DNA of 39,787 nt from Flavobacterium laiguense (GTDB lineage: Bacteria > Bacteroidota > Bacteroidia > Flavobacteriales > Flavobacteriaceae). The stretch spans positions 1 to 39,787 of the forward strand of contig NZ_QCZH01000028.1 in the NCBI RefSeq assembly GCF_003097655.1, written 5' to 3'. Shown one piece after another: positions 16,456 to 24,996 of this stretch; within the stretch, counting starts at the first letter, position 1; each line of letters opens with the position of its first letter. The notes beneath the pieces are model-generated. The model searched no databases, had not been told where the DNA came from, and was given only the letters and a program-made list of their open reading frames with translations. The translations under genes and the position numbers were made by a program.

Positions 16456-17466
16456 ATGAAAAAGATAACGATAAAAGATATTGCAAATGAAGCTGGAGTT
16501 TCGATCTCTACGGTATCTTTTGTTATTAATGACAAAGGCGAGAAAATGGGTATTAGTGCCGTAGTGATTAAAAAAGTACAAGATATTGCCGAAAAGCTGC
16601 ATTATAGACCCAGTATGATTGCCAGTAGTCTTAGAACTGGAAAAACAAGATCTATTGGGCTTATAGTAGAGGATATTTCCAATCAATTTTTCTCTGATCT
16701 TGCCAGAATAATTGAAGATGAAGCAAAAAGAATAGGGTACAGGGTTTTTTATTGCAGTACCGGTAATGACGATGAGCGATCTGAAGAATTAATACAAAGT
16801 CTTCTTCAGGCCAATGTGGATGGTTTTATTATTACTCCAACAAATAAACTGGAAAAAAGCATAGAAAGGCTGCTAACATTAAAAAAACCAGTAGTATTGG
16901 TGGATAGGTATTTTCCAGGGCAAAATGTGAGTCATGTAGTGATGGATAATTATGAAGGGGCCTATTCAGCTACAAAATTCCTGATTGAAAAAGGATGTAG
17001 CAATATTGCTCTAGTGAATAATACAGTTGGAATGATACAGATGCAGTTAAGGGAAGATGGCTATAAAGATGCATTAAATGAGCATAAGAAATATAATGAA
17101 TCACTTATTTTACGTTTGGATTTTGAGAGTAGTGAAGAACGCAGAATATCAGATATAGTTGATTTTTTTCAAAAGAATCCAGCTATTGATGCGGTGCTGT
17201 TTTTAGCAAATTACATGGGACTTGCAGGGCTTCAGGCCTTTCGTAAAATGGGTTTAAGAATACCGGAAGACCTATCGGTTATTAGTTTTGATGACCATGA
17301 TAGTTTTCGATTGCACTCCCCAACCATTACCGTTGTTGCGCAGCCGATAAAAGAAATTGCAGAAGAAACAATTAAGTTGCTCATGGATCAAATGACAAAT
17401 GAAGAGTCTTTTGTGATTGATAAAATCCTTGAAAAAGGGAAACTGGTTATTAGAGGATCAGTATAA
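16456..17466 (+). CDS. LacI-family transcriptional regulator
   Basis: 336 residues. The N-terminal HTH (about 2-50: ITIKDIANEAGVSISTVSFVIN) and hinge helix (YRPSMIASSLRTGKT) are canonical. The periplasmic-binding-protein-like effector domain (about 62-336) includes SIGLIVEDISNQFFSDLA and the DDHDSFRLHSPTITVV motif near the C-terminus. It is a cytosolic dimeric repressor or activator. It sits between the GH97-manA pair and susC. Matching operator-like palindromes lie before all three transcription units, including its own, so it is the obvious local regulator. The effector is unknown; a mannose- or glucose-containing degradation product is plausible. Many Bacteroidota PULs use hybrid two-component or sigma/anti-sigma regulators instead. 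Confidence 0.95.
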   Translation: MKKITIKDIANEAGVSISTVSFVINDKGEKMGISAVVIKKVQDIAEKLHYRPSMIASSLRTGKTRSIGLIVEDISNQFFSDLARIIEDEAKRIGYRVFYCSTGNDDERSEELIQSLLQANVDGFIITPTNKLEKSIERLLTLKKPVVLVDRYFPGQNVSHVVMDNYEGAYSATKFLIEKGCSNIALVNNTVGMIQMQLREDGYKDALNEHKKYNESLILRLDFESSEERRISDIVDFFQKNPAIDAVLFLANYMGLAGLQAFRKMGLRIPEDLSVISFDDHDSFRLHSPTITVVAQPIKEIAEETIKLLMDQMTNEESFVIDKILEKGKLVIRGSV

Positions 17467-17496
17467 TTTGAATGTTGTAGTAGGGTGTTTTTTTTG

Positions 17497-17525
17497 AAAA
17501 CTTGATTTTGAAAACGAGTTTTTTT
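17497..17525 (+). terminator. Probable terminator of the LacI-family gene
   Basis: AAAACTTG (17497-17504) can pair with CGAGTTTT (17515-17522), including one G-T pair, followed by a T run to 17525. The stem is AT-rich, so it is weaker than the others here. Confidence 0.5.
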
Positions 17526-17584
17526 AATGCTTTATTATGGAAAATGTTGGCTACAAATATGGAGCCTGTTTTTTTTTATTTTTT

Positions 17585-17600
17585 GCTAAAACGATTTAGT
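17585..17600. promoter_or_regulatory. Putative LacI-family operator O3 (susC upstream)
   Basis: GCTAAAACGATTTAGT, 15 of 16 identical to O1. It lies immediately upstream of a possible -33 TTTG (17604-17607) of the susC promoter and exactly 53 bp before O4. The gene-free stretch 17467-17793 holds the lacI terminator, O3, O4 and a ~140-base AT-rich leader in which I see nothing else. Confidence 0.72.
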
Positions 17601-17621
17601 TGATTTGACAATAGAGAATAT

Positions 17622-17629
17622 TTTTTTTG
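17622..17629 (+). promoter_or_regulatory. Possible -7 element of the susC promoter
   Basis: TTttTTTG, one mismatch from TAnnTTTG, between operators O3 and O4 and 14 bases after a TTTG at 17604-17607, the same spacing as before the lacI-type gene. Because it lies in a T run, the match is weak. It would give a leader of about 155 bases. Confidence 0.35.
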
Positions 17630-17637
17630 TTTTTCTA

Positions 17638-17653
17638 GCTAAAACGATTTACT
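17638..17653. promoter_or_regulatory. Putative LacI-family operator O4 (susC upstream)
   Basis: GCTAAAACGATTTACT, one mismatch from O3, at the expected transcription start of susC. Centre-to-centre distance from O3 is 53 bp, about five helical turns. Confidence 0.7.
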
Positions 17654-17793
17654 AAAAAATCATTAATCCTTTATAAGTTAAAAATAGATCGAGTGATTTA
17701 TGAAGGGTTATATTGAAATTGAATTCTTTTTTTTATTAATATTTTTTTAACAAACCAACCAAAAACAAATTAACAAACAAAAAACAATTGCTT

Positions 17794-20700
17794 ATGAAAC
17801 GAATTATAGCAGTGTTAGGACTGGTAATGCTTAGCTGCATAGGAGCAGCGGCTCAAAACCGATCCATAACAGGGGTAGTCGCAGGTGCAGAAAATAAGGG
17901 CATCGCCGCTGCAAACATAAAGGTAAAAGGGGTATCTGTTAGTACGATATCGGATTCGGAAGGACACTTTTCAATGTCAGTTCCGGTGGGAAAAGTTACG
18001 CTGACAGTGTCTTCTATTGGGTTTATTTCAAAATCGGTAGAAGTTGATGCGAATGAAAATAATATTACTGTTTTGCTAGCTATTGGCACAACAGAGTTAA
18101 AGGATGTAGTGGTTACCTCATTTGGGGTAAAGAAACAGAAGAAAGCATTAGGGTATGCTGTTGGTGAGGTAAAAGGAGATGATTTAACCAAAACCAAAGA
18201 GGTAAACTTAGCGAACGCATTGCAAGGAAGAGTTGCGGGTGTAAATGTTTCTGCGCCGGCTACTGGGCCATCAGGCTCCAGCCGTGTGATTATTCGTGGG
18301 GCTACTTCAGCTTCTGGATCGAACCAGCCTCTGTATGTGGTAGACGGTGTTCCGATTGACAATACGCAGCAAGGAAATGTCGGTTTGTATGGCGGGGCGG
18401 ATAAAGGAGACGGTATGTCTTCTTTCAATCCAGATGATATCGCCTCTATGTCGGTACTAAAAGGTAGTGCTGCCTCTGCGCTGTATGGTTATAGAGGTTC
18501 TAATGGGGTAATCTTGATTACCACCAAAAAAGGGAAATCAGGTACAGGAATCGGTGTTGATTTCAGTACAAGTGTTGTCGCCAGTACAGCCATAAATAAT
18601 CTGAAATGGCAGGATCAGTATGGAATAGGCGCGCCTGATGCGGGTATTCCTGCAAGAGAAACCACTTTAGAGAATATTAGGGATGCTTTTTATTTCACTT
18701 GGGGAGATAAATATGATGGTTCTTCAATAGTCGGTGTAGACGGTCAGCAACACATTTATTCAGCTAATGGAAATGATAATGCCAAGAATTTCTATCAAAC
18801 AGGGGTAAACTTTACCAACACTTTGGCCGTTTCCGGTGGAAACGAAACTTCTAATTTTAGAGTGTCTTTTGGAAATACTAAAAATGAGTCTATCTTGCCT
18901 GGAACAACTTTTAACAGAAATAACGTAGCTTTTAATTTTTCGGCTACTCCAAACTCAAAAGTAAGTGTAGAAGCAAATGCTCAATATATTTCTGAAAAAT
19001 CTCACAACAGACCTTACTTGAATGATGGCCCTAGAAATGCGGCCTATGTAGTTACTTTTTTGAGCCCGCAAACAGACATCAGATGGATGAAGAATCCATA
19101 TGATGATAATGGAGGAGAGGCTGATTACCTGGGAGGGAATGTTTATAACACAGTTCCGTCTTTTGCTACATCCGAAGATTTGAATGATGATCTTAGAAAG
19201 CGTTTTATAGGTTCCACTAATCTTACTTATAATATTACTGATAAATTTTATGCCAAAGCAGTAATAGGTATTGATGACATCAGTTATGAATTTCAAGAAG
19301 TTGAACCAACAGGAATTGCTTATAATCCAAATGGATCCATCGAAAACAGAATTGAAGACCGCACAGAGTTAAACACTTCTGCTTTCTTGGGGTATAAAGG
19401 AAACATAATAGAAGACCTTACATTAGATGCTTTTGTTGGAGCAAACCGTCAACATAACAGATTTAGCGGAATAAAAGCGAGGGGAAATGGTTTTATTGTA
19501 CCGTTTGAATATTTTTATGGAAATACAACACCTGACAGAACTGAAAAATTGTTTTCAGAAAGCGAAGTAAACTCCGTTTTTTATTCGGCAGATTTAGGAT
19601 ACAAAAATTACTTGTTCTTAGGTTTAACAGGTCGTGAAGATTGGTTCTCAACCTTAGATCCATCAAATAATAGTACTTTTTATCCATCTGTGAGTTCAAG
19701 TTTTGTTTACTCCGAAGTTATAGATTTACCAGAATGGATGTCTTATGGTAAGTTTAGGGCAGGTTGGGGTAACGTTGGGGGAGCATTGCCGGATGCTTAT
19801 GCTTTAAATCTGTCTTATACTACTCCTAATGGACAAACAGACGCTCTGGGACAACCAATTTTGGGAATTAAAGGAGAGACTATTCCAAATAGCAAGTTGA
19901 AACCTTATAATGTGAGTACTATTGAATTTGGTTTTGAAAACACATTTTTCAATGACAGACTTAGCACCGACTTGACTTTTTACAGTAAAAGAACCACCAA
20001 TGATATCACTGATGCAGATGTTTCTGTAGCTTCTGGTTACAAAACCACAAAAATTAATGTGGGTGAAATATTGAATCAAGGGGTGGAGTTTGCCATAAAT
20101 GCAAAAGCTGTAAAAACGGATAATTTCACTTGGAATATAGGATATAACATTGGTTACAATGATAGTGAAGTAGTTAGCCTGGCAGATGGAATAACCACTA
20201 AGACATTAGACGGGAACAGAGATGGTAGAGCTACTGTAGCTTTAGAAGTAGGACAGCCTTTTGGAGTTATCAAAGCGTATGATTATTTGAGAGACAAAAA
20301 TGGTAATATTGTTCTTGATGCCAATGGAGTATTTGTTAGGGGAGATTTAATAATAGCTGGACAAGGTGTGGCTCCAGTGGCAATGGGATTTACTAACGAT
20401 TTTAAATATAAAGCGTTTACACTTTCGGCTCTTATAGATGCTAAATTTGGAGGAGAAATTTATTCTGCCACAAATCAGTTGGGAACACGTTGGGGTCTAA
20501 CCGAAAAGACATTAGATGGTCGTGAAGGAGGAATTCATGTTACAGGGACTGATGTTAACGGGAATAGTGTAGATAAACAAGTTCCGGCTTATAATTATTG
20601 GAGAGGTTATAGCAATATATCATCAAACTTTGTATATGACGCTGATTTTGTCAAATTGAGAGCAGTTTCCTTAAGTTATGCTTTCCCAAAAGCGTTAATA

Positions 20701-20883
20701 GAGAAAACAGGATTTCAAGCAATCAACTTAGCATTGTCTGCCCATAATTTATGGACGTTATATAGTGCAACGCCAAATATAGATCCAGAGTCAAACTATT
20801 CTAATAGTAATGCTCAAGGTCTTGAGAGAGCGACTTTGCCTTTGACTAGGAATTATGGTCTAACTCTTAATGTTAAATTCTAA
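17794..20883 (+). CDS. SusC-like TonB-dependent outer-membrane transporter
   Basis: 1029 residues from the ATG at 17794 (an in-frame TTG lies two codons upstream; the ATG starts the signal peptide MKRIIAVLGL). The signal peptide (1-21, ending AAAQ) is followed by a CarboxypepD_reg-like domain (about 22-105), a TonB-box-like DVVVTSFG, a plug domain (about 120-230, with LQGRVAGVNV, RVIIRGATS and LYVVDGVPIDN) and a 22-strand-type barrel ending in the aromatic NVKF. It imports oligosaccharide across the outer membrane with energy from TonB, as the partner of the SusD-like lipoprotein 16 bp downstream. Controlled by operators O3 and O4. The cargo is inferred to be N-glycan oligosaccharide from the enzymes that follow. 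Confidence 0.97.
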   Translation: MKRIIAVLGLVMLSCIGAAAQNRSITGVVAGAENKGIAAANIKVKGVSVSTISDSEGHFSMSVPVGKVTLTVSSIGFISKSVEVDANENNITVLLAIGTTELKDVVVTSFGVKKQKKALGYAVGEVKGDDLTKTKEVNLANALQGRVAGVNVSAPATGPSGSSRVIIRGATSASGSNQPLYVVDGVPIDNTQQGNVGLYGGADKGDGMSSFNPDDIASMSVLKGSAASALYGYRGSNGVILITTKKGKSGTGIGVDFSTSVVASTAINNLKWQDQYGIGAPDAGIPARETTLENIRDAFYFTWGDKYDGSSIVGVDGQQHIYSANGNDNAKNFYQTGVNFTNTLAVSGGNETSNFRVSFGNTKNESILPGTTFNRNNVAFNFSATPNSKVSVEANAQYISEKSHNRPYLNDGPRNAAYVVTFLSPQTDIRWMKNPYDDNGGEADYLGGNVYNTVPSFATSEDLNDDLRKRFIGSTNLTYNITDKFYAKAVIGIDDISYEFQEVEPTGIAYNPNGSIENRIEDRTELNTSAFLGYKGNIIEDLTLDAFVGANRQHNRFSGIKARGNGFIVPFEYFYGNTTPDRTEKLFSESEVNSVFYSADLGYKNYLFLGLTGREDWFSTLDPSNNSTFYPSVSSSFVYSEVIDLPEWMSYGKFRAGWGNVGGALPDAYALNLSYTTPNGQTDALGQPILGIKGETIPNSKLKPYNVSTIEFGFENTFFNDRLSTDLTFYSKRTTNDITDADVSVASGYKTTKINVGEILNQGVEFAINAKAVKTDNFTWNIGYNIGYNDSEVVSLADGITTKTLDGNRDGRATVALEVGQPFGVIKAYDYLRDKNGNIVLDANGVFVRGDLIIAGQGVAPVAMGFTNDFKYKAFTLSALIDAKFGGEIYSATNQLGTRWGLTEKTLDGREGGIHVTGTDVNGNSVDKQVPAYNYWRGYSNISSNFVYDADFVKLRAVSLSYAFPKALIEKTGFQAINLALSAHNLWTLYSATPNIDPESNYSNSNAQGLERATLPLTRNYGLTLNVKF

Positions 20884-20899
20884 TAATAAAAATTCAAAG

Positions 20900-22408
20900 A
20901 TGAAAAATCAATTTATAAAATTATTTTCTATCGCAATTGTTAGTGCAATAACATTAACTTCATGCGAAAACGGATTCGAAGAAATGAACACGGATCCAAA
21001 TGCTCTAACAACTCCATCACCTAAATCAATGTTTACGCTGGCAGAGGTGTATATGGACGGGCAAGACTATTCTAATACTCGGGCCAATAACATATACGCA
21101 GCTCAAATTGTACAGCAATTTTCTTCAATAGGAGGAGCTGGTTCAGTATACTCCTATGATGGAGGGTATTCTGGGTCTCTTTTTGGAGAATCGTATGGTA
21201 AGGGATTGAGTCAAATTTATCAGTTACTATCGGTTTTACCAAATACGGCTGAAAATTCTAATATGATTCAGGCTTGTAGAATAATGAAGGTATTTATGTT
21301 TCAAAAATTGACCGATACTTATGGTGAGGTACCTTATTTTGAGGCAGGTAAAGGGTATAATGGAAATATTTTCTCTCCAAAATACGACACCCAACAAGCC
21401 ATCTACAATGATCTTTTGAAAGAGTTGGACGAGGCAGGTGACGCATTAGATGCCAGCAAGCCTTTTGTGGGCAATGCCGATTTGTTTTATCAAAGCGATG
21501 TTGCAAAATGGAAAAAAATGGCCAATTCATTGATGTTAAGAGTGGCTATGCGTTTGTCTAAAGTAGATGCTGCCAAATCTAAACTATATGTAGAAAAAGC
21601 TTTCGCTAAAGGAGTATTTACTTCTAATGCTGAAAGTTTAGTTCTGAAACATGATGCTAGTCCACAGGGTGTTAAAACAAATCCAATTACTTCTACTTGG
21701 GTAATAAATGATTTGCAAAATGGGGAAGGAAGTGTTAAATTTAGCAAAACGTTTATTGATTTGTTGAAAAATAACAATGACCCTCGTTTAAGAATTTATG
21801 CCAAATTGGAAGCGACAAAAGACAACAATCCCGCCAATCAACAAGGGCTTGCCAATGATGCAAAAGAGATCCCAGGCGGTGATATAAAACTTTTCTCTGA
21901 TCCTAACACTTCAACCGTGTTACGCACAGATGCCCCTACCTTAATCATGTCTTATGCTGAGGTTCAATTCTTTCTTGCCGAGGCAGTCGTAAAAGGTTGG
22001 AATGTTACCGGAACCGCTCAACAACATTATGAAGATGGGGTGAAAGCCGCAATGGAGATACTGACAATATTTGGAGACAAAGTCCCTGCAGTTACTACTG
22101 CCGAGTATAATGCTTATATAGCAACTCCTGGTATCGCTTTTGATGCTCCCAATGCTTTAAAGCAAATTGGAACTCAAAAATGGATTGTTCTCTTGTTTAA
22201 TGGGATTGAAGCTTTCTCTGAGTATAGAAGAACAGGGTTTCCAGTTTTAGTGCCAGTTAATGCTCCTGCTGGGGTAACTAACGGAACTATTCCTAGGAGA
22301 TTGGTTTACGATCAATCGGAGCTTTTCACAAATGGCGCCAATTATAAGGAAGCGATACAACGTCAAGGTTTAGATTTAATGACAACTAGAGTTTGGTGGG
22401 ATAAATAA
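20900..22408 (+). CDS. SusD/RagB-family surface glycan-binding lipoprotein
   Basis: 502 residues from the ATG at 20900. A longer frame would overlap the susC stop and lacks a signal peptide at its start. The lipobox TLTSC (Cys about 22) is followed by FEEMNTDPNAL, the N-terminal signature of the SusD-like_2 branch. TPR-like helices fill the middle, and the C-terminal part contains NALKQIGTQKWIVLLFNGIEAFSEYRRTGFP, the conserved W/E-A-W-x-E-x-R-R-T-like region. As an outer-leaflet lipoprotein it would form a lid on the SusC-like barrel and capture glycans. It is translated from the same mRNA as susC. A hairpin at 22427-22456 follows. Confidence 0.95.
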   Translation: MKNQFIKLFSIAIVSAITLTSCENGFEEMNTDPNALTTPSPKSMFTLAEVYMDGQDYSNTRANNIYAAQIVQQFSSIGGAGSVYSYDGGYSGSLFGESYGKGLSQIYQLLSVLPNTAENSNMIQACRIMKVFMFQKLTDTYGEVPYFEAGKGYNGNIFSPKYDTQQAIYNDLLKELDEAGDALDASKPFVGNADLFYQSDVAKWKKMANSLMLRVAMRLSKVDAAKSKLYVEKAFAKGVFTSNAESLVLKHDASPQGVKTNPITSTWVINDLQNGEGSVKFSKTFIDLLKNNNDPRLRIYAKLEATKDNNPANQQGLANDAKEIPGGDIKLFSDPNTSTVLRTDAPTLIMSYAEVQFFLAEAVVKGWNVTGTAQQHYEDGVKAAMEILTIFGDKVPAVTTAEYNAYIATPGIAFDAPNALKQIGTQKWIVLLFNGIEAFSEYRRTGFPVLVPVNAPAGVTNGTIPRRLVYDQSELFTNGANYKEAIQRQGLDLMTTRVWWDK

Positions 22409-22426
22409 GTTTGGGTTAGCTTAATA

Positions 22427-22456
22427 TAAGTCGGGTAGGTTGTTCCTCCCGACTTA
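22427..22456 (+). terminator. Hairpin after susD, probable terminator or attenuator
   Basis: Perfect 9-bp stem TAAGTCGGG (22427-22435) with CCCGACTTA (22448-22456), with an inner AGG/CCT pairing. It is followed only by a broken T-rich tract (TTTTCAGTTTTG). It could terminate the susCD transcript fully or partly, or protect its 3' end. Confidence 0.6.
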
Positions 22457-22994
22457 CTATTAAGTTTTCAGTTTTGTATTTTTATTTAAAATAAGGGATA
22501 AATAAGAGTTGTTATTTTTTAAGGTTTGGTTTATTGCTTTTATCGCCTCTTTTTTCGCAACAGACATTTTTTTTGCTGTCTGCTGAAAAAAATGGAGTTA
22601 TCTTCAGTAAGCCATTAGAAGAATATACTTAATTTGACATCTTTAATTATAAGTGTTTTCGTAGTAATGCAAAGCTGATTTTGGGTTGTTTTATAAAGAT
22701 TTATAAATTAATCCAACAAGTTATAGGCTATAAGGCTTTTATGATTTAAGAGCATATAAAACAGCTCAGGTAGAAAAGCATAAAAGGTATAAAGCGTGGA
22801 ATAAGCTTGGCAGATGGAAAAAGGAGATAGTTTTTGAATATTTTTGTTAGTTATTCTGGAATGTAACCCTGAAAAGAGAAGGAATTAATTGTGCTGCAAG
22901 AACAATCCTTCTCTCGCTGCCAACTGTTAAAGCACTTTTGTTTATTCTAGGAAAATATAAATACACCGTAATAATGTTAGTAAACTCAGTAACA
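22457..22994. other. 538-bp gene-free region between susD and the enzyme operon
   Basis: No convincing gene on either strand. It holds an imperfect hairpin around CAGACA (22561-22566) and TGTCTG (22577-22582), flanked by T and A runs, and a long-loop inverted repeat AGAGAAGGA (22875-22883) with TCCTTCTCT (22906-22914). A short frame of about 34 codons (around 22738-22847) looks vaguely protein-like but has no start and no recognisable family. No copy of the LacI-type operator is present. Confidence 0.6.
22839..22846 (+). promoter_or_regulatory. Possible -7 element upstream of the GH2 gene
   Basis: TAttTTTG matches TAnnTTTG about 150 bases before the GH2 start. There is no well-placed -33 TTG, and the motif sits in AT-rich DNA. 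If real, the enzyme genes have a promoter separate from susCD. Confidence 0.3.
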
Positions 22995-24986
22995 ATGAAA
23001 TATAAAAAACACTTATATTGGTTTTTCTACATTTGTCTTGCAAATTTTTCATTTGTGGTCAGTGCCCAAAATATTGATATTCAAAAAGGGTGGCAATACA
23101 GAGAAGCGGGTGCTTTAAAGTGGTATTCTGCCACTGTTCCAGGAGAAGTGCATACCGATTTGTTAAATAATAAATTAATATCAGACCCTTTTTACCGTGA
23201 TAATGAGAAAAAATCACAGTGGATAGAAAAAAAAAATTGGGAATATAAAACTACTTTTTTGGTAACTCCTGCTACGATAAAGAAAGTATATGCAGAACTC
23301 GTTTTTGATGGATTAGATACCTATGCAACGGTGTACTTGAATAATCAGTTAGTTTTAAAAGCCGATAATATGTTTCGTCAATGGCGAGTAGACGTAAAAA
23401 AAATAATAAAATCAGGCAAGAATGATTTAGTAGTTGTGTTTCAATCGGCACAAAATGTAGTTGATTCGCTGGCCAAAAAGGATTTGCCTTTTGTAATTCC
23501 TGACAATCCTCGTGCGTATGTGCGTAAAGCGCAGTACCATTTTGGTTGGGATTGGGGACCTAAATTGACCACTTGCGGCATATGGAAATCGGTCCGGTTA
23601 GAAACATTCAACAAAAAAGAAGTCGAAAAAGTATATAAAGTACCTCACCAATACGAATTGGTTCAAGATGCTGATACTGTAGGTAAATCATTTTATTTTA
23701 AAATTGATGGTAAGCCCGTGTATATGAAAGGAGCCAATTATATTCCATCCGATGCATTTCTTTCAAGGGTGACCAATGCAGAATACGATAAAGTGATTGC
23801 TACCGCTAAAGATGCCAATATGAATATGCTTCGAGTTTGGGGTGGTGGAATTTACGAGAGTGATTATTTCTATGATTTATGTGATAAAAACGGAATTTAT
23901 GTTTGGCAGGATTTTATGTTTGCTGGAACGATGGTGCCAGGAGATAAAGCTTTTTTTGACAATGTAAAAGAAGAAGTTAAATACCAAGTAAAGCGTTTGC
24001 GTCATCATCCTTCGATTGTGGTTTGGTGTGGAAACAATGAAATCGATGAAGCTTTTAAAAATTGGGGATGGCAAAAAACATTCAAAATGAATCAAAAGGA
24101 TTCTATCCGTTTGTGGAATGATTACAAACGATTGTTTCAGGACAGTATTCCAAAATGGGTAAAGGAAGTAGATCCGAATCGTCCTTACGTAAGCAGCTCT
24201 CCATTGCTTGGGTGGGGGAAACCGGCGAGTATTACCGAAGGTGACAGCCACTATTGGGGAACTTGGTGGGGACTGGAAGATGTTGAAGTTACCCTAAATA
24301 AAACGGGTCGTTTTGTGAGCGAATATGGAATGCAGGCGATGCCAAATTATGCTACCACCGAGAAAATAACTATTGAAGAGGATCGTCATTTGTATTCGGA
24401 TGTATTGAAAGCACACCAAAAAGCGGGTAAAGGTTTTAATAAACTGAATTCCTATTTGCAACGCTATTTCAAAGATACTACTAATGTTAAAACGTGGTCA
24501 GTCAAAGATTATACCTATCTCACACAGTGTTTGCAATATTATTCTTTTAAAAATATAATAGGAATTCACCGATCCAAAGCACCTTACAATATGGGAACCA
24601 TTTTGTGGCAACTCAATGATTGTTGGCCTGTTGCGAGCTGGAGTATTACAGATTATTACAACCGTCAGCCAAAAGCGGCTTGGTATGCCGTGAAAGAAGC
24701 CTATAGAGATGATGTGAAACCGGTAATTGATTTGACTCGACCAATAAATTTGAAGTTAGAAAACCCACAAATTACTTTCATCGTTAATGGGAACAAAATA
24801 GTTCTTAAAGCCAATAAAGAGGCTAAATATGTTTGGATAGATATCAAAGGGTACACTGGAAGATTAAGCGACAATTATTTTGATTTGAAAGCTGGAGAAC
24901 AAAAGACGATTAGTATCGAAAGTCCAATTTCAAAACCAATTATAACAATTACTTCTTTGTATGATGTTTTGAAAAGAAATAAATAA
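22995..24986 (+). CDS. GH2 beta-mannosidase, compact form lacking both Ig-like domains
   Basis: 663 residues from the ATG at 22995, where the signal peptide (about 1-25, ending VSAQ) begins. An earlier in-frame TTG is rejected. It should remove the core beta-1,4-mannose of N-glycans. The N-terminal jelly-roll (about 28-205) has WEYKTTF, NMFRQWRVDV and KAQYHFGWDWGPK. The TIM barrel (about 225-570) carries acid/base Glu349 (CGNNEIDE) and nucleophile Glu443 (FVSEYGMQ), and ends with WQLNDCWPVASWS. The family is usually about 820-860 residues. Here the immunoglobulin-like domain after GIWKSVRLE (near residue 215) and the second one after AAWYAVKEAY (near residue 575) are absent, without loss of frame. 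The short C-terminal domain (NPQITFIVNGN to SDNYFDL) remains. First gene of a tight enzyme operon. Confidence 0.92.
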   Translation: MKYKKHLYWFFYICLANFSFVVSAQNIDIQKGWQYREAGALKWYSATVPGEVHTDLLNNKLISDPFYRDNEKKSQWIEKKNWEYKTTFLVTPATIKKVYAELVFDGLDTYATVYLNNQLVLKADNMFRQWRVDVKKIIKSGKNDLVVVFQSAQNVVDSLAKKDLPFVIPDNPRAYVRKAQYHFGWDWGPKLTTCGIWKSVRLETFNKKEVEKVYKVPHQYELVQDADTVGKSFYFKIDGKPVYMKGANYIPSDAFLSRVTNAEYDKVIATAKDANMNMLRVWGGGIYESDYFYDLCDKNGIYVWQDFMFAGTMVPGDKAFFDNVKEEVKYQVKRLRHHPSIVVWCGNNEIDEAFKNWGWQKTFKMNQKDSIRLWNDYKRLFQDSIPKWVKEVDPNRPYVSSSPLLGWGKPASITEGDSHYWGTWWGLEDVEVTLNKTGRFVSEYGMQAMPNYATTEKITIEEDRHLYSDVLKAHQKAGKGFNKLNSYLQRYFKDTTNVKTWSVKDYTYLTQCLQYYSFKNIIGIHRSKAPYNMGTILWQLNDCWPVASWSITDYYNRQPKAAWYAVKEAYRDDVKPVIDLTRPINLKLENPQITFIVNGNKIVLKANKEAKYVWIDIKGYTGRLSDNYFDLKAGEQKTISIESPISKPIITITSLYDVLKRNK

Positions 24987-24996
24987 ATCTTAAGAA

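Noticed and set aside
17853..18428. 191-codon minus-strand frame inside susC
   Set aside because: It is antisense to the conserved plug region of a clear SusC-family gene and shows no protein family features.
22738..22847. Short protein-like frame (about 34 codons) in the susD-GH2 gap
   Set aside because: No start codon, no family resemblance, and Lys-rich frames arise easily in this composition. Decayed gene debris cannot be excluded.
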